64,000 bases of DNA from Margaritispora aquatica (GCA_007644065.1 VJWN01000011.1:620001-684000), one strand, 5' to 3'. Shown: positions 9,875 through 22,516, counted from the stretch's first letter. Translations and numbers: made by a program. The notes: generated by a model from the sequence alone, not told the origin.

Positions 9875-12800
9875 ATGGAATCAGCGGAACCCGAGGGGTC
9901 GAGCCTCAAGAAGAGGAAGCGCATAGCTCCAGAGACAGGTCCGTTCGTGCTACGAAGCTTGCTGGAAGATCTGCCATTGTCCGCAGAAGGAAATAGAGAT
10001 GACATCGAGATCAATTGCGTGGAATTCTTAGGTACGGACAAAAGAGGGGCTGCTCTGGCCCCAGGCGCACATGCAACCAGGAGAGACATGAAGCTGATGA
10101 AGTGCAGACCAGAATCTGTATGTTGGCACATCTGCCTCTGAAATCCTACACTTTGTACAAATACCTCCAGATCCAGACGACCCAGCAGGAAAGCCATCGT
10201 ATATTCTAGCCTCAAGGCTACCACCAGCTTTCCATGAGCCTCCAACCTCTGCTCGACCTGGTGTTCAGCAGATCTTACTCTTGCCAGCAGTCAATAAGGC
10301 TTGCATATTGTGCAATTGGACAGTCACATTTTACTCTCTTCCAGAACTTAGTCCGGTTTTTGGACCAACGCAGATTAGACCATGCAATTGGATTGGAGGC
10401 ATCGATTTGAATACAGAGCCCAAAGGAAGTGGATCAGATGGCAGAAGCCCTGCTGTGATTGTGCTAGCATCATTAAACAAGAAAATACGAGTGATTAAGA
10501 TTAGTGAGGAACCGCGGGCACTAAGAGTACATATTCTTCATAGTCGTATCTCAAAGAAAATGCTAATGCTGACCAGTCTATCGACTTTGCTGGAAGCACA
10601 ATTTCCATCAGACGTGATTCCTTTGCCTGTGTAGCTGACGCCCGATCATACGCCCTTCTCGATGTGGATCGACTACTGAAGATACCACTTTTCCCTATAT
10701 CTTCGCTCGATGATACCCAGTCAGGCAATGTTGGAGGACATGTCGAAGATATATCCGGGGCTCCTGGGATATCGAGAAGTACATCCTCTGCTCAAGGACC
10801 AACGGCAGGAAATCCAGAAGCCCAAGGACATGCAAGGAGTACGAGCTTGGGAACCTTCATGACTGGTGGGACACGAAGGCAGCGTGGTCTGAGTGGTGAG
10901 CGTTCTGGACGACAGACACCTGAGGGGATTTTTCGTGAAGCATCGCCTGCTACTATCACACCAGGGATATTCAGACCTCCTCCTCGTGAACCAAGTCCGG
11001 GATCAAATAAACCACTCCCGGCACCGCCAGCTGAGACTCCAGTAGTAAGGGAGCCGTCACCCGCAACTGTAGTTGTGCCACCAGCGGCACCTGTCTATTT
11101 GAAGCCTCATATTGTGTCTCCAAACCCTCAAGAGTTCCTGTTAGTAACGGGCACTGGCCCAAATGATCCAGGTGTTGGGATGTTTGTAAATCTCGAAGGC
11201 GATCCTACGCGGTCCACACTTGAGTTTGACAGATATCCCGATCAAATCGTTGTGGATGGTAGAGGTGTCGGAGTTGATCCAACCCCAACAAACATGGAAG
11301 ATGAAGAAGAAGGCTACGTCCTGGCATCCATGAGTGTTGATTCTAGTGAGGATTCACAGTATGGCATACAAATCCAGAGATGGGATATGGATCCAGGAGA
11401 GGGCGAAACAGAGAAATATTGGCTGGAGACACCGTTCTCTGATGGCAATGAAGGCTCAAAGTCATCCAGAATTGGCTTACGATCTCTGGTCGATCCAGGA
11501 GATCTTTATTTTGATGATGTGGTTGATCGACTACGATTGAAGAGATTCCAGCCGTTTGCTTCAAGATCAATGGATGCATCTATCTTGTCACTTCACAGCT
11601 TTGACTCTAGGACGGCCATGTCATTGGAACGAGTGTCGGGTGAGAGAGAACTCTTCGAAGCTGGTGGTGCAACTCCTGACGAGTGGGAGGATTATCGAAA
11701 CCAGGAAGAACAACAAATCGCGCAGAGATTAGGGCACGCCAAAACACGTCTCGTGGCCTGGTCCGGAAACAAAATTTGGTGGGCAGTACGGAATCCCCTG
11801 GTGTTGCGATTAGATGCTAGCATTTCAGACATGACGAGTAACGAGATTAGAGACGATCAGACATATGCTTCTCTGGATAGGAGGAAATTAGTTGAAATGA
11901 TCAACTCTCTTCGTGGACGTGAAGCGAAAACCGAGACAGAATTCTTGAGCCTTGGGTATATTCGACAGAGGGCTGGGCTGCTACTTTTCATGAGTGGCCT
12001 TGATGCGTTAGCAAAGCCGCCTTCTGAGCCTGAGTACCGGATAGCGGAAGATGCATTGCTGGAGGGAGCTTTAGATCCGCGTGTCATCCTTGCCATTGTG
12101 CCATACCTACGAAACGAGATAGTGGAAGGCAAAACGGGAATGTGGATTCATGGAGGTGTGAAGGATGTTGCCGACAGCTTTATCACAAATGCTAGACCTA
12201 AAGTTGCCGGCAGTCCTAAGGAGGGGGCATTGTCGGACTATATTCTACAATTTCTTAGGCGATTCCTCTCTGCTTGGAGGAAAAAGAAGGGATATGGAAG
12301 TGTTGCCAACGAAAGCGAGATCTTCAGAAGCGTGGATGCAGCATTGCTCGTTGTTTTACTGCAACTAGATAAAGCTACTCCCCCCGGGCCACCAAAGGGT
12401 AAATCTGTGAGACTTGAGCTTTACGATGTCGTTGATCACGGCGTTGATTGCTTCGAGAGAGCAATTACGCTGCTGGAATCACATCATCGCCTATATGTGC
12501 TCAGTAGACTCTACCAAAGCCGCAAAATGGCTGGCGAGGTCCTCGCTACTTGGCGCCGGATTGTAGAGGGAGAAGTAGATGAAGGAGGAGAGTTTAGAGA
12601 AGGCGAACAAAAGGTCAGAGAATACCTTGCTAAAATTCGTAACGCCGCACTGGTGCAAGAGTATGGTGTTTGGCTCGCTGGGCGAAACCCCAAACTCGGA
12701 GTCCAGGTCTTCGCTGAGGACAGAGGTCAAGTCAAGTTCGAGCCCACACAAGTTGTTCAGATCCTTCGTGAAGGCGCACCTGGAGCTGTCAAAGACTATC

Positions 12801-13612
12801 TCGAATACCTTGTATTCAGTAAAAACCACGCGGAATATATCAATGAGCTTCTAGCATATTACCTCGACATCGTCACCACGAAACTCGAAGAATCACCCGA
12901 AGCGAGAGCTACACTAGCACAAACATACGAGTCATATCGAGCTCTCAGAGCCCCAAAGCCCACATATCGCCAATTCATCACCGACAATACCCTCGACGAA
13001 GAATGGTGGCACAGTCGCCTGCGGCTTCTCCAGCTGCTCGGAGGCAGCCAGGGCTCTGCATCAGAGTACGATGTCGCAGCAATACTCAAACGCATAGCCC
13101 CATACACGAAAGAGCTCGTCCCCGAGATCATCATCCTCGACGGGCGCCAATCTCGTCACGAGGAAGCACTCCAGCTCCTCACGCATGGCTTAGGTGATTA
13201 CGATACAGCGATCAACTACTGCCTGCTGGGCGGTTCCTCAATCTACCACCCTGTATCCGGGGCCCTAACTCCAACGTCACTGCCCTCGCGCCAAGAGCAG
13301 AGCACGCTATTCCAACACCTCCTGTCGCAGTTCCTCCTCATCAAGGATATCTCCGATCGTGTCGAGCAGACCTCGAATCTCCTGGAGCGGTTTGGTGGCT
13401 GGTTCGACGTCGAGGAGGTGTTGAGCCTGATTCCGGATTCCTGGAGCGTGGAGCTCGTGAGTGGATTTTTGGTTAGTGCATTGAGGAGGATTGTGAGGGA
13501 GAGGAGCGAGACGATGGTTGTGAAGGCTTTGAGTGGTGCGGAGAATCTGAAGGTTAATGCTGAGTTAATAAGAAGGATTGAGGTTGCAGGGCCAAGTGTT
13601 GAGGCTGGGTGA
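9875..13612 (+). CDS. VPS3: CNH/Vps39-domain vesicle tether, Vps3-like (TGFBRAP1 family)
   Basis: The exons are 9875-10031, 10108-10526 and 10577-13612, giving 1203 aa. Junctions restore FLDQNLYVGTSASEILHF and ALRSIDFAG. Residues about 40-220 are the first part of a CNH beta-propeller. A Pro/Ser-rich disordered insertion spans about 254-370. The propeller resumes at about 370. Residues about 785-855 match the Vps39 domain 1 (core FERAITLLESHHRLYVLSRL). Residues about 1103-1190 match Vps39 domain 2 (DVEEVLSLIPDSWSVELVS). Known for the family: Vps3 in CORVET and Vam6/Vps39 in HOPS bind Rab GTPases and tether endosomal or vacuolar membranes. The proline-rich insertion and overall length favour Vps3; Vam6 is the alternative. 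Confidence 0.78.
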
Positions 13613-13867
13613 GAGGTGTCTTGATGGTACTGTATGGATGAATAGATAATCAAACTTGATACATGCTCAAAGTTAGCTAGTAAAATGTTGCAATGTAGTC
13701 CAGAAGTGAACAATCAAACACATTGTCACGTTTCATAGGTTTACAAAGGGAAAATATTGTTTGACTTTTCATTTTCATCGTGTTCCGCTCTGGTTGAAGA
13801 TTCAACTGATCATCTGCCGAAAACGCCATTACTAATTACAATGCAGCAAAACTAACGAGAACCCAAT

Positions 13868-16800
13868 TCAACCCCGATTACGGAGATGAATTGGTACGAA
13901 CTTGCCCGGTGCACCACTAGGCCTCAGTGACTCTCCAGCAGGTGCCGGAGCAGGAGCTGGCGAGCCATCACGTCCCTCCTCACCACGACCTGAACGACCT
14001 CGGGACAAAGGAGCACCACCTGAGCTTGATGGAATACGAGCAGATGGAGCGGGACCGCGTGCGGGTGCAGATTCGGTTGAGACACCACCAGCCTCCTTAG
14101 CAGCCTCACGTTCTCTCCAGGATGGCTTGCCGCCAGCAAGAGCCAGACGGGGTGGACCACCAGCAGAAGGAGCTGGGCGCTCGTTGGAGTCGGTTCGCTC
14201 TATCACTGGGGCTCTGGAAATAGGAGCACGCGACATTGGGGACTCTGTGCGAGCAGCTGGCACCTCCTTGCCCTCCGCACGCAGCTTCTCCTTTTCTCTC
14301 CATCCACCAGCCTTGACACCAGCCAATGGAAGAGGTGGGCGAACACCAGAGGACGAACCACCACGCTCCATAGCTGGTGGAGCACCACGAGGAGCAAGCT
14401 TTGCCTCAGCGCGACGTTTCTCAGCCTCTTCAACACGTCGAGCTTGGAGGTCTGCAATAGCCTGCGAGTCTGCCCTCTCCTTTTCACGGATGGCCTTCAA
14501 CTCAGCAAACTCGGCTCTCTTCTTCTCCTCCTTGGCAGCCTTCTCCTCTGCTTCTCTTGCTGCACGCTCTTCTTCCTCCCTCAGAATACGCTCCTGCTCA
14601 GCTCGTTCCCTCTTCTCACGAGCTTTACGATCACGAGCTTCCTTCCTACGTGCCTCGATGGCCTTGTTCAGTTCTCGCTCAGCATCACGATGTTGCTTGT
14701 CGAATTGTTCGCGACGCTTCTCCTTAATCGACTCGATGTATTCCTGATAAGGCTTCACCAATCGGCTGAGTCTGTGCTTGAGCTCAACGTTCTCCAAATG
14801 CTTGGCTTTGGCATCTTTCAATGTCTGCTCCTTGGTCTTCTCGTAAGCGGCCAAATCCTTCTCGCGCTGTGAGGCATAGTCTGCTGGAAGCTTCTTGGCT
14901 TCTTCCTTCTTGAAGGCACGCTCAAGATGGTCGATACGCTTGCCAGTGATTCGGAGTTTCTCGTTGATGTCATTCTTCTCACGTTCTAGTTGAGCAAGCT
15001 TCATCGCACGGAGTCGGTTGGCATCCAGGTTGTCCAAGTCATCCAAATCAATATCGAGGGCCTTAGGACCAATCTTGAGATCAGCAATTTGCTTCTTGAG
15101 CTCATCCTTGCGGACACGGTCGAGCTCAGCCTTAAGACGCTTCTCCTCACGGTCCTTCTGTTCTTGTGCAAGTCGCTTGTCCTCGGCATCCTGCAGCTGT
15201 GCGGCCTTTTGACGTTTCTTGGCTGCCTCTTCCTTTTCTTTTCTTGTCTGAATCTCAAGGGCTTCTTCCTTTCGCTTTGAAATGACGTCTTTACGCTTCA
15301 GGGTATCCAAGTGTTCTTGCTCGGCACCAGCCTTTGCCCTAGCTAATGCAGCCTCTCTTGCCTTGACACGTTCTTGGTTAAAAGACTTGTCAACATATTG
15401 ACATGTGATGTGAAGACATTTGGAAAGACGGGTAAGTTGAGTACGGACGATCTCTGAGGGTGTGTTCTGTAATCGTTGGACAGATGAGGTCTCACTCTCA
15501 GCAGAACCAGCTCCAGAGCCAGCAACGGCCTTAACGGATGAGAATACATCGGTATCAAAGCTGAGAACACCGGTAGCATGATCCATACGAATAGCGAGAT
15601 CACCCTTTTTGTTGCCGTTCATGATGAACTTCTCAATAGTGTCTCTGGTGACTTGGAAAGGCTCTGGGAATTTGGCAAGGTTCTCGACGAAGTGGAGATC
15701 TACGGATTCATAGACTTGGGAAAGTTGCTGGAAAAGTCTAGTCAAGATGACTTGTTGAAGAGGAAGAACATACTTCTCCATCTCTGCATCAGCTCCGATC
15801 TTTGCCAAAATTGGGGAGATCTTCTGGCAAATTGACAGAGGGTGGAAATCAACCTCGAGAATCTGATAAAGGTCTCGGATCTCTGGGCGGGCACGCTTGA
15901 GAAGACCCTTGCTCTGAGCGTCCTTGAAGAGTACAGCGCGAGTTGGGGCTTGAGCCATACCCAGAAGGTGTGTGAGACGAGAGTTCTTATTCTTTTTAGC
16001 CTCATCGATATCGACCAAAGCACCACGGGATCGGGAGGTGCTGATAACTGGGATAGCAAGTGCGGAGAGAAGCACAAAAGAGGCAGCCTTTGAGAGATCT
16101 GCTTCGGAGGTAGCTGGATTATCAGCCTTCTTGCTTTGGCCAGAGGACACCATAGCAGCAGATTGGCGGAGGAGATTATAGTATCTGGACCAAGCTGCAG
16201 CATGGAACAAATAGTTCTCGCCAACCAAGAAAATTCTGGTCAGCTTCTCGTAGTAGTTGGCCATCATGATGTTCTTAGGTGGACGCTTGCTCAGGTTGAG
16301 CAAAGTATGAATATCCTCGACACTGCGGAAAGCCTCCTGCCACAGCTCAAGCTCAACTGCGACATTGAGTTGTTGAAAGCGAGTCTCAAGATGACGTTGC
16401 AAAGTATCCGGGTCATTCAAATTAATAGCATGCATTTGCGAAGAGTACTTGGCTGCGGTTTGAACATGATTCCTGAGTAGCTCGCAGAGCCTGCGGAACT
16501 CAGTCTTCCTGGTATACTTCTGGCAGAATTCAAATGCCTGCATAGCAGTGCTTTGATACATGATCTCCAATCTGGCATTATTCCTGAGGATATCCAAGAC
16601 AGTTCGGTATGTCTCCCAAAGAAACTTGAGCCATGGCGTTACAATTGCTCGATCAGTCCGGTCGCGGGATTGTTCGCCAGATACTGTAGATAGAAGGATA
16701 GACTCGGGAGTCTCGGAAGCCTCCAGATCGTCAATGCTAGCAGTTGCGGCAGTGGTTTCGAGGGTAGATTGAACTTCATCTGCCTTGGCTTGTGCAACTG

Positions 16801-17164
16801 TGACCTTCTCTTCTGCAAGCTCGATAAAGCGCTTCAGGACCAACTGTAACATAATCAGCACTGCATCTTTCCTTCAAGCAGGCTCTCCGTATCCTACCTC
16901 AATAGTTCCGACGTTTGTGTTCTGCGAAATATTCTTGTATTGATACAAGGCATCCTTTGCCAACTTTCCTTTCTTCTGTTCAACGGACTGCTCCACCAGC
17001 AGGAGCATAACCGGCTCCAGGGATGAGATCGGGACATTGCGAGATCTCTTCGATGTAATATGCTCGTGAAGTAAAACTAGGGCCGCCTGGGACTGATGAA
17101 CTCCCATGAGTTCGTGGGCGCGCTTGAGAACATTCTCGGGTTTGGCATGGGGCGGAGGAGGCAT
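13868..17164 (-). CDS. TIF32: eukaryotic translation initiation factor 3 subunit A
   Basis: The two exons are 17164-16898 and 16843-13868, separated by a 54-bp intron (GTAGGA..CAG, branch CTGAT), giving 1080 aa. The start [19 protein letters not shown] is the typical eIF3a opening. Residues about 335-515 cover the PCI domain region, with the segment [19 protein letters not shown] before it. From about residue 578 onward the protein is a long highly charged K/E/R coiled coil. It is followed by a Gly/Pro/Ser/Arg-rich tail ending PIHLRNRG. Known for the family: eIF3a is the scaffold of eIF3, connecting the 40S subunit, eIF3b, eIF3c and mRNA during scanning. It is transcribed divergently from the G-gamma gene. 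A 281-codon open frame on the opposite strand (13902-14747) is an artefact of the charged repeats. Confidence 0.95.
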
Positions 17165-17745
17165 GATGAGCAAGCTCCTCTGCGGGCGAGTGAAATCGTG
17201 GTGTATTTGTTGTTTTTGGCAGAATTTCCTAAGAGATTCAGAACGATATTTCTGGTCGCTGGCTTGCAGTCTAGTTGCCTCGTTGCGCAACAATATTGAC
17301 TCAAGGCTCAAGGATTGAATTTGGCCTGACGACGTTGATGTGCGCAAATACAGAAATTCGTGACTGTGGCCGCACTAGCGAGTAAGGAGCTTAGTCTGCC
17401 AAGGCTCTACCCGATCAGTACTAATTATTGTGGGGAGCCCTCCAAATTGCTTCAACTCCCCAGCTGGACCACCAGTGGCTTTCAAGAGATACGTTCAGGC
17501 ACGTTCGACAATACATTCACTCCTGATCAATTCATCTTCGTTCTCTCGGAAAAGCGCGTCTTGTGATTTGTTTACTTTGTTTCGAGGTTCGAACATCTGT
17601 TCACCCTCGCTGTTGCTTAATCGCTGACAAAGGGCAAACAGTTGATCAGGAGAAAGCTCGACCTCGCACCAAAGTGCGCCGACGAAATTATCATCACATC
17701 TTGTCAACTGGCAATTCTCAGATACATCTCTCCATTGCTCTCAAT
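17165..17745. promoter_or_regulatory. divergent promoter between eIF3a and G-gamma
   Basis: A 581-bp intergenic region must contain the promoters and 5' UTRs of two conserved genes on opposite strands. I saw no clear TATA box or gene here. The short open frames are non-conserved and overlap each other. Confidence 0.6.
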
Positions 17746-18266
17746 ATGCCTTCAGGATACTCATCCCGCGAAGACCCCGGACAGATGAAGAAGAACAAAC
17801 AGTCAATGGCCGATCTCAAGCTACGACGCCTCACTGAACTGAACACACGCCTACGAGAGGATTTGGAAAGGGAGAGAATCAGCGTCAGCCAAGCATCAAA
17901 GGTGTGTTCAGATCGCGTGCGAAAGATATATGAAAGAGGAAGATTTGCCACGGCTTTCAGGCTACGGCCTCCATCGAGCTTTGTTAGAGCTCAAGGCTGA
18001 TAATTTTTCAGAGTATAATCACGTACACAAACTCAACCAAGGAGTAAGTCACATCTGCATCTAGCAACAAACTCTTCCCGTATTATTCTACCACGATCGC
18101 ATCTCTAACACCGATTAGCTTCATGGTCCCAAGCATCTGGGGTACAGTCGATAAGCGTGAGGATCCATATACTGTTCAACAGGTAAGCTGATACTTTCCG
18201 TATGGTCAAACGTCCCGCTAACCCTCGATTGAGCAGGGTGGAGGTAGCTGTTGCACTGTTATGTGA
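17746..18266 (+). CDS. heterotrimeric G-protein gamma subunit
   Basis: The exons are 17746-17901, 18012-18043, 18119-18182 and 18237-18266, giving 93 aa; exon 2 is only 32 bp. All junctions are GT..AG and keep frame. The central part, KQSMADLKLRRLTELNTRL, is the helix that pairs with G-beta. The protein ends GGGSCCTVM: a CaaX box (CTVM) for prenylation, preceded by a second cysteine that could be palmitoylated. Length and C-terminus match fungal G-gamma (GNG-1 of Neurospora, GpgA of Aspergillus). Known for the family: with G-beta it anchors G-alpha at the plasma membrane and controls conidiation, mating and virulence signalling. Only 60-aa-scale fragments are open without splicing. Confidence 0.95.
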
Positions 18267-18887
18267 GCGACGGAACAGCAATGGATACGGAAATCTACGG
18301 ATAAGACTCAACAGTCAACAGTCAGCAGTCAACAAGCAGAAGGCGTTTATGGCGTATGGGAATGGATCGATCAATAAGTCTGCGATAATACCTTGGCCGA
18401 TCGTAGCATTATCAGCGATAAGCTGGTATTTGCTGGTGGGCGGATACAACTTGTTACTACAATTATGAGGCTGTGCCGCAACAGCATCGATGGAAGGAGC
18501 ATGTAATATTTCCTGTTTGCAATAGCTATTTTCTTGTGTATAAGATTACGAAACGGACGTGGGGGGTGCGAAAGCGGGAGACAAAGAACATTCTATCGAA
18601 ACTATTCATGTGTTAGTGTCAGAAATCAGATCTTTTTGCCAAAATATGTGACTCAAAATGTGCACATTCATTTTATGCAGCTGAAGTGTGGTGAGGCTTC
18701 TGTAGCGAGCTAGTCAACCAATTCGACCCTGATTCCACGGACCCTGGATTTAAAATCAATAATACACTCCAACACTCAGCTTATTTCATCCAAGATTAGA
18801 GCCCACCATCGGCCTCCCCAAATAGTATCTTTGAAGAAAACGGCCAAGAGCTTATTTCCACATCAAGCTATCTTATCCATCCGAACC
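18267..18887. other. intergenic, no gene seen
   Basis: This is the 3' region of G-gamma and the promoter of the SelW-like gene. The open frame at 18202-18468 starts inside the last G-gamma intron and is not protein-like. Confidence 0.5.
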
Positions 18888-20190
18888 ATGGACGCCACCC
18901 CACTTCCTCGAGTCACCATCCAATTCTGCACACAGTGCAAATGGATGCTCCGCGCCGCCTATGTAAGTTTGACATCTACGTTGTTTTTTCTGTTGGAATT
19001 ACAAGTCAAACGGTCTTTCGATTGTAGGAAGGATCTGAATGAATATGTTTCAGCCACAGCAGCAGGCATTCCCCGCAGTGTCAGAATGTTTCCGTGCTGG
19101 CATGATGCTGCTGCTTCTGCGGTGGGCGAGATTCTGGGGTACATACACGAGATGAGGGAGGTTGCACACCGCATCTTTGGGCGGAGACATATGAGATTCG
19201 AATTTTCCTTGCTCGGGTCACTAGTGCCTCGATGCTGAACATTCTCTTAGATTTTCTTTTGTTTCGAGTTCTGTTTGGAATAACGCGAGAATGTGTTTGG
19301 TTCGGGACATAAAATGGCAGCTTCTGAGCTGAAATCTTGTCCACCACTTTTCCTATATCTAGGTAGTCCTCAGTAGCTAATACCTACCTTCAGTTCGCCC
19401 AAGAGCTTCTGTCCACCTTCTCTACCTCACTAGGTGAGGTGGCTCTTCAACCTTCCACAGGAGGAACGTTCATCGTTCATCTGTATACTGCTGCCCCTAC
19501 GGGTACGAGCTCTGAAGATGGAGAAGTTAGTATTCAGAAGCACTTGCTTTGGGACCGAAAGGCCGAGGGAGGATTTCCTGGTAGGTTGAATATGTTTTTT
19601 TCTCCCAATACTTGATGTGCAATGAGGAGGTGAGAAGACATGGTCTGGGAGTAGTTTGTTGATTGATTTTGAATTATAGAAACCAAGGAGCTGAAGCGTA
19701 GAGTGAGAGATGTCATTGACCCCAGCCGAGATCTTGGACATGTAGATGGAAAAAAAGGTAAGATTACGTCCATCTTCCTACTCCTCTCTTCCCACCACAA
19801 TAACCTAAAAGACCACTACTCTTGAACTCCGCTGCCCTCTCGTCACCTCATGAACATCCTACTCCCTCCTCTCGCTAACAAACCAAAGCAACGCCAGCAC
19901 CAAGTTCAAATTCAACTACAGGCACATCATCTGGCGGAATAATTACACCGCCCTTAACAACCTCATCCTCAGCAAGCAATCCCACACCACAACCACTAAC
20001 ACAGGAGATCAACCCCGCCTCGCAGCCATCCTCCACTTCTGGACCTCCTGCAAACCAGCAAGGGCAACAAGAACCAAAGAAAGAAAAGGAGGTGCTTAAC
20101 TCGAGAGGGAAGATCCAGATTGGTGGTATTAGCGAGGGCGAAGGAGTTGGGTTTTGCAGACCTGGCGAGGATTGCGAGGACTGTGGGTGA
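18888..20190 (+). CDS. SelW/Rdx-family thioredoxin-like CXXC protein
   Basis: The exons are 18888-18962, 19394-19580, 19680-19757 and 19889-20190, giving 213 aa. The N-terminus MDATPLPRVTIQFCTQCKWM carries a CXXC at residues 14 and 17. It is followed by LRAAYFAQELLSTF and GEVALQPSTGGTFIV, the layout of the Rdx/SelW-T-H fold, with cysteine in place of selenocysteine. ETKELKRRVRDVIDPSRDLGH closes the domain. The rest is a Ser/Thr/Pro/Gln-rich linker ending FCRPGEDCEDCG, a second cysteine cluster. Known for the family: small redox proteins, with fungal function unproven. Intron 1 is 431 bp, far longer than its neighbours. The last acceptor (AAAG) is weak, so the start of exon 4 is the least certain boundary. 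Confidence 0.8.
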
Positions 20191-21335
20191 GGTGAGGGCT
20201 GTAAAGTGGAAGTAGAAAACGGGGAGCAAGCAAGTGAGAGCATGCCGCGAGAAAAAGTTTATTATGTTTTGTCTTACCTTTGTCTATGGCTGTGCTGGTT
20301 CGCTTATGTATCTATGCTCTACTGCACCAAGCGTCTTGATATCGCGGCTCAACCAGTTAGACCTCGACATAGCTGCCTCTCACTTCCTTGCTTCCAGCTT
20401 TAGAAGTTCTGATGAAAAATAAGAGCAGGAGATGCGGATGTGACAATCAAAAAATTGATAAAGAATTGAAGGGACAATACCTTTTGAGATCAATGCAAAT
20501 ATTATGCTTGCACTTCGTTACTTGCCTGCTCACCTGTACGTATAATATTAGCAACTAAACATCAGGAACGGTTGAAATCAAGCAAAGCTAGGTAGGAAAC
20601 TAGTTTCATTCACCACCACCACAGATCATCTGGCGTCGGCAATGATAGCAGAGAAAGGACTGCTATTGGAAAAAGGAGAGGACCACCCTAAGCCTCCATA
20701 AAAGACACACGTAGAGAGTACTGGCATCAATCAACTCATCATTCTCCTAATGCCACCGTTTCAACGCCTCCATCCACCCTGACCCCCACCACTTACGGAG
20801 AAACAGCCAAGCAAATCCATTCGGGCCAATACACAAACAACACCATAACATTCGCAAAAGAAGACGACCCCCTTGAACACATCATAATCTCACAAACACC
20901 TTGAAAAATGCCGCCAAACCACCCCGCATAACCCAAACCCAGTTCATCCCAAATTAATCTTTGACCGTTCTTTTGTTTACTCATAATCATTAAGTGTACT
21001 TCGTCTCAATCGCGGCTAATGGTCGTTGGTCGTTTTAGTGTCTTGGCGAAAAGAGAAATGTGTACAGTGTAGAGAGAATGCGAATCGAAAGGGCGGTCAA
21101 CGGCGAGGATACGATTGCACCTACGGGGTAGGTATGTTCGTGGCAGAGGAAGAATCGATGAGACTGGGTTGCAGTCGAATAGCAAAGGTCGTTGCAGTCA
21201 GAGATTCGGATGTTTAGGTAGGATCGGGAGAGCGCATGTTGGGAGTTTTGTTGCGTAAACTCGAGTGAAAATCGCGGGGATGGTGCTTATCTGCGTCCGA
21301 ACCTGCTATACACATGAAGTTCGTAATTGTTCTCT
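20191..21335. other. intergenic between convergent genes; one coding-like tract
   Basis: This gap lies between the 3' ends of the SelW-like gene and PP1. The only point of interest is the open plus-strand tract 20692-20904, listed separately. The rest shows nothing recognisable. Confidence 0.45.
20692..20904 (+). CDS. possible terminal exon of an unrecognised small gene
   Basis: Seventy codons stay open from just after a TAA to a TGA at 20902, with protein-like composition (TYGETAKQIHSGQYTN, then FAKEDDPLEHIIISQTP). There is no ATG in frame, so it would need an upstream exon. An ATG at 20642 in another frame begins a short MIAEKGLLLEKGEDHP peptide that could be spliced in, but I cannot place convincing junctions. 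The neighbouring 3' UTRs make a chance open frame possible. Confidence 0.2.
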   Translation, partial: ASIKDTRREYWHQSTHHSPNATVSTPPSTLTPTTYGETAKQIHSGQYTNNTITFAKEDDPLEHIIISQTP

Positions 21336-22516
21336 TTATCTCTTCTGCTTCCTCTGGGGAGTGATGGGTCTATTAGCACCGAGGCCACCATAAACGTACT
21401 TTTGTTTTTTCTCTGCAGGCTTCAAAATCTGTAGAAAAGTAATTAGCAACCATTTGGCTGTCAGATATATCACCACAACTAACCTGGAACGAACACAACA
21501 AGCTCTCATCCACACTCATCATTGCTCCGGCATTATCAAACTCTCCACAGTAATTGGGTGCACTGAAGAGTGTTACCAACTGCCGCTTCGAGAAGAACTC
21601 ATAGCCATCTTCAACAACTTGATGAGCTCGGCATATCAAATCCATATCATGCTTTTGGAGGAACCGAGAAACGACATCAGGACCGAATGTAAAGGATACA
21701 CCACGGTCATTTTCGCTCCAACCAGTGATATCCTTGTCAGGGTCTGACCACAAAAGATCACACAGAAGACCACAGTCAGGAATCTGAAATTTATCAGCAG
21801 GAGCTCCAGCCAAACTCTAGATTGGAGAGCTGGCACAGGTGGGGGATACAATTGGCTTACATCGGTTGGACGCATGACACGACGGATCTGCTCCATAGAG
21901 TTAAGATCTGGACTCAGACCACCGTGCATTGTGAAGATCTTCTCATCAATGATCGCAGCAATGGGCAAGCAATTGAAGCAGTCTGTAAATGTCTTCCATA
22001 GCTTAATGTTATATCTCCTCTTGCACTCGTCGTAGAAACCATAGATACGGTTGATTGAGGCGCACTCATGGTTACCGCGGAGAATGAAGAAATTTTCGGG
22101 GTACTTGATTTTGTATGCGAGCAGCAGACAGATAGTCTCAAGGGATTGCTTGCCTCTGTCAACATAGTCTCCAAGGAAGAGATAGTTTGCCTCTGGAGGA
22201 AATCCACCATATTCAAACAAACGAAGAAGGTCGTAGTATTGACCATGAATGTCACCACAGATCTGCGGGCACGGGATATATATCAGCACATGTACAGTCG
22301 ACAGGCTGGCAATGCGCTATGTGACAAAGATCATACCTTAATTGGTGCTTCAAGCTCTAATAAAATGGGCTGAGAGATGAAGATTTCGCGTGCCTTGGTG
22401 CAAAGATAACGGATCTCTGCCTCTAGGAGTTGAACTTGTTTGCCTGGTCGGCTTCCTCTAACTTCCAACAGTCTATCGATAATGGAATCGAGATCTACAT
22501 CGTTTTGGTCCGCCAT
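21336..22516 (-). CDS. GLC7: serine/threonine protein phosphatase PP1 catalytic subunit
   Basis: The exons are 22516-22337, 22262-21861, 21783-21484 and 21428-21336, with introns of 74, 77 and 55 bp, giving 324 aa. The metallophosphatase motifs are complete: GDIHGQ (63-68), GDYVDRG (91-97), RGNHE (122-126) and [11 protein letters not shown] (268-278). The [16 protein letters not shown] segment and the [13 protein letters not shown] loop identify PP1 rather than PP2A. The C-terminus after [11 protein letters not shown] is short and ends in a basic KQKR. Known for the family: PP1 with its many regulatory subunits controls mitosis, glycogen metabolism and septation (bimG in Aspergillus, GLC7 in yeast). 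Confidence 0.97.

Noticed and set aside
9604..10245. 213-codon minus-strand frame
   Set aside because: It overlaps the first two exons of the Vps3-like gene, whose spliced product is clearly conserved.
13902..14747. 281-codon open frame antisense to eIF3a
   Set aside because: It mirrors the K/E/R/G-rich repeats of the eIF3a C-terminus; its composition is an artefact and no family fits.
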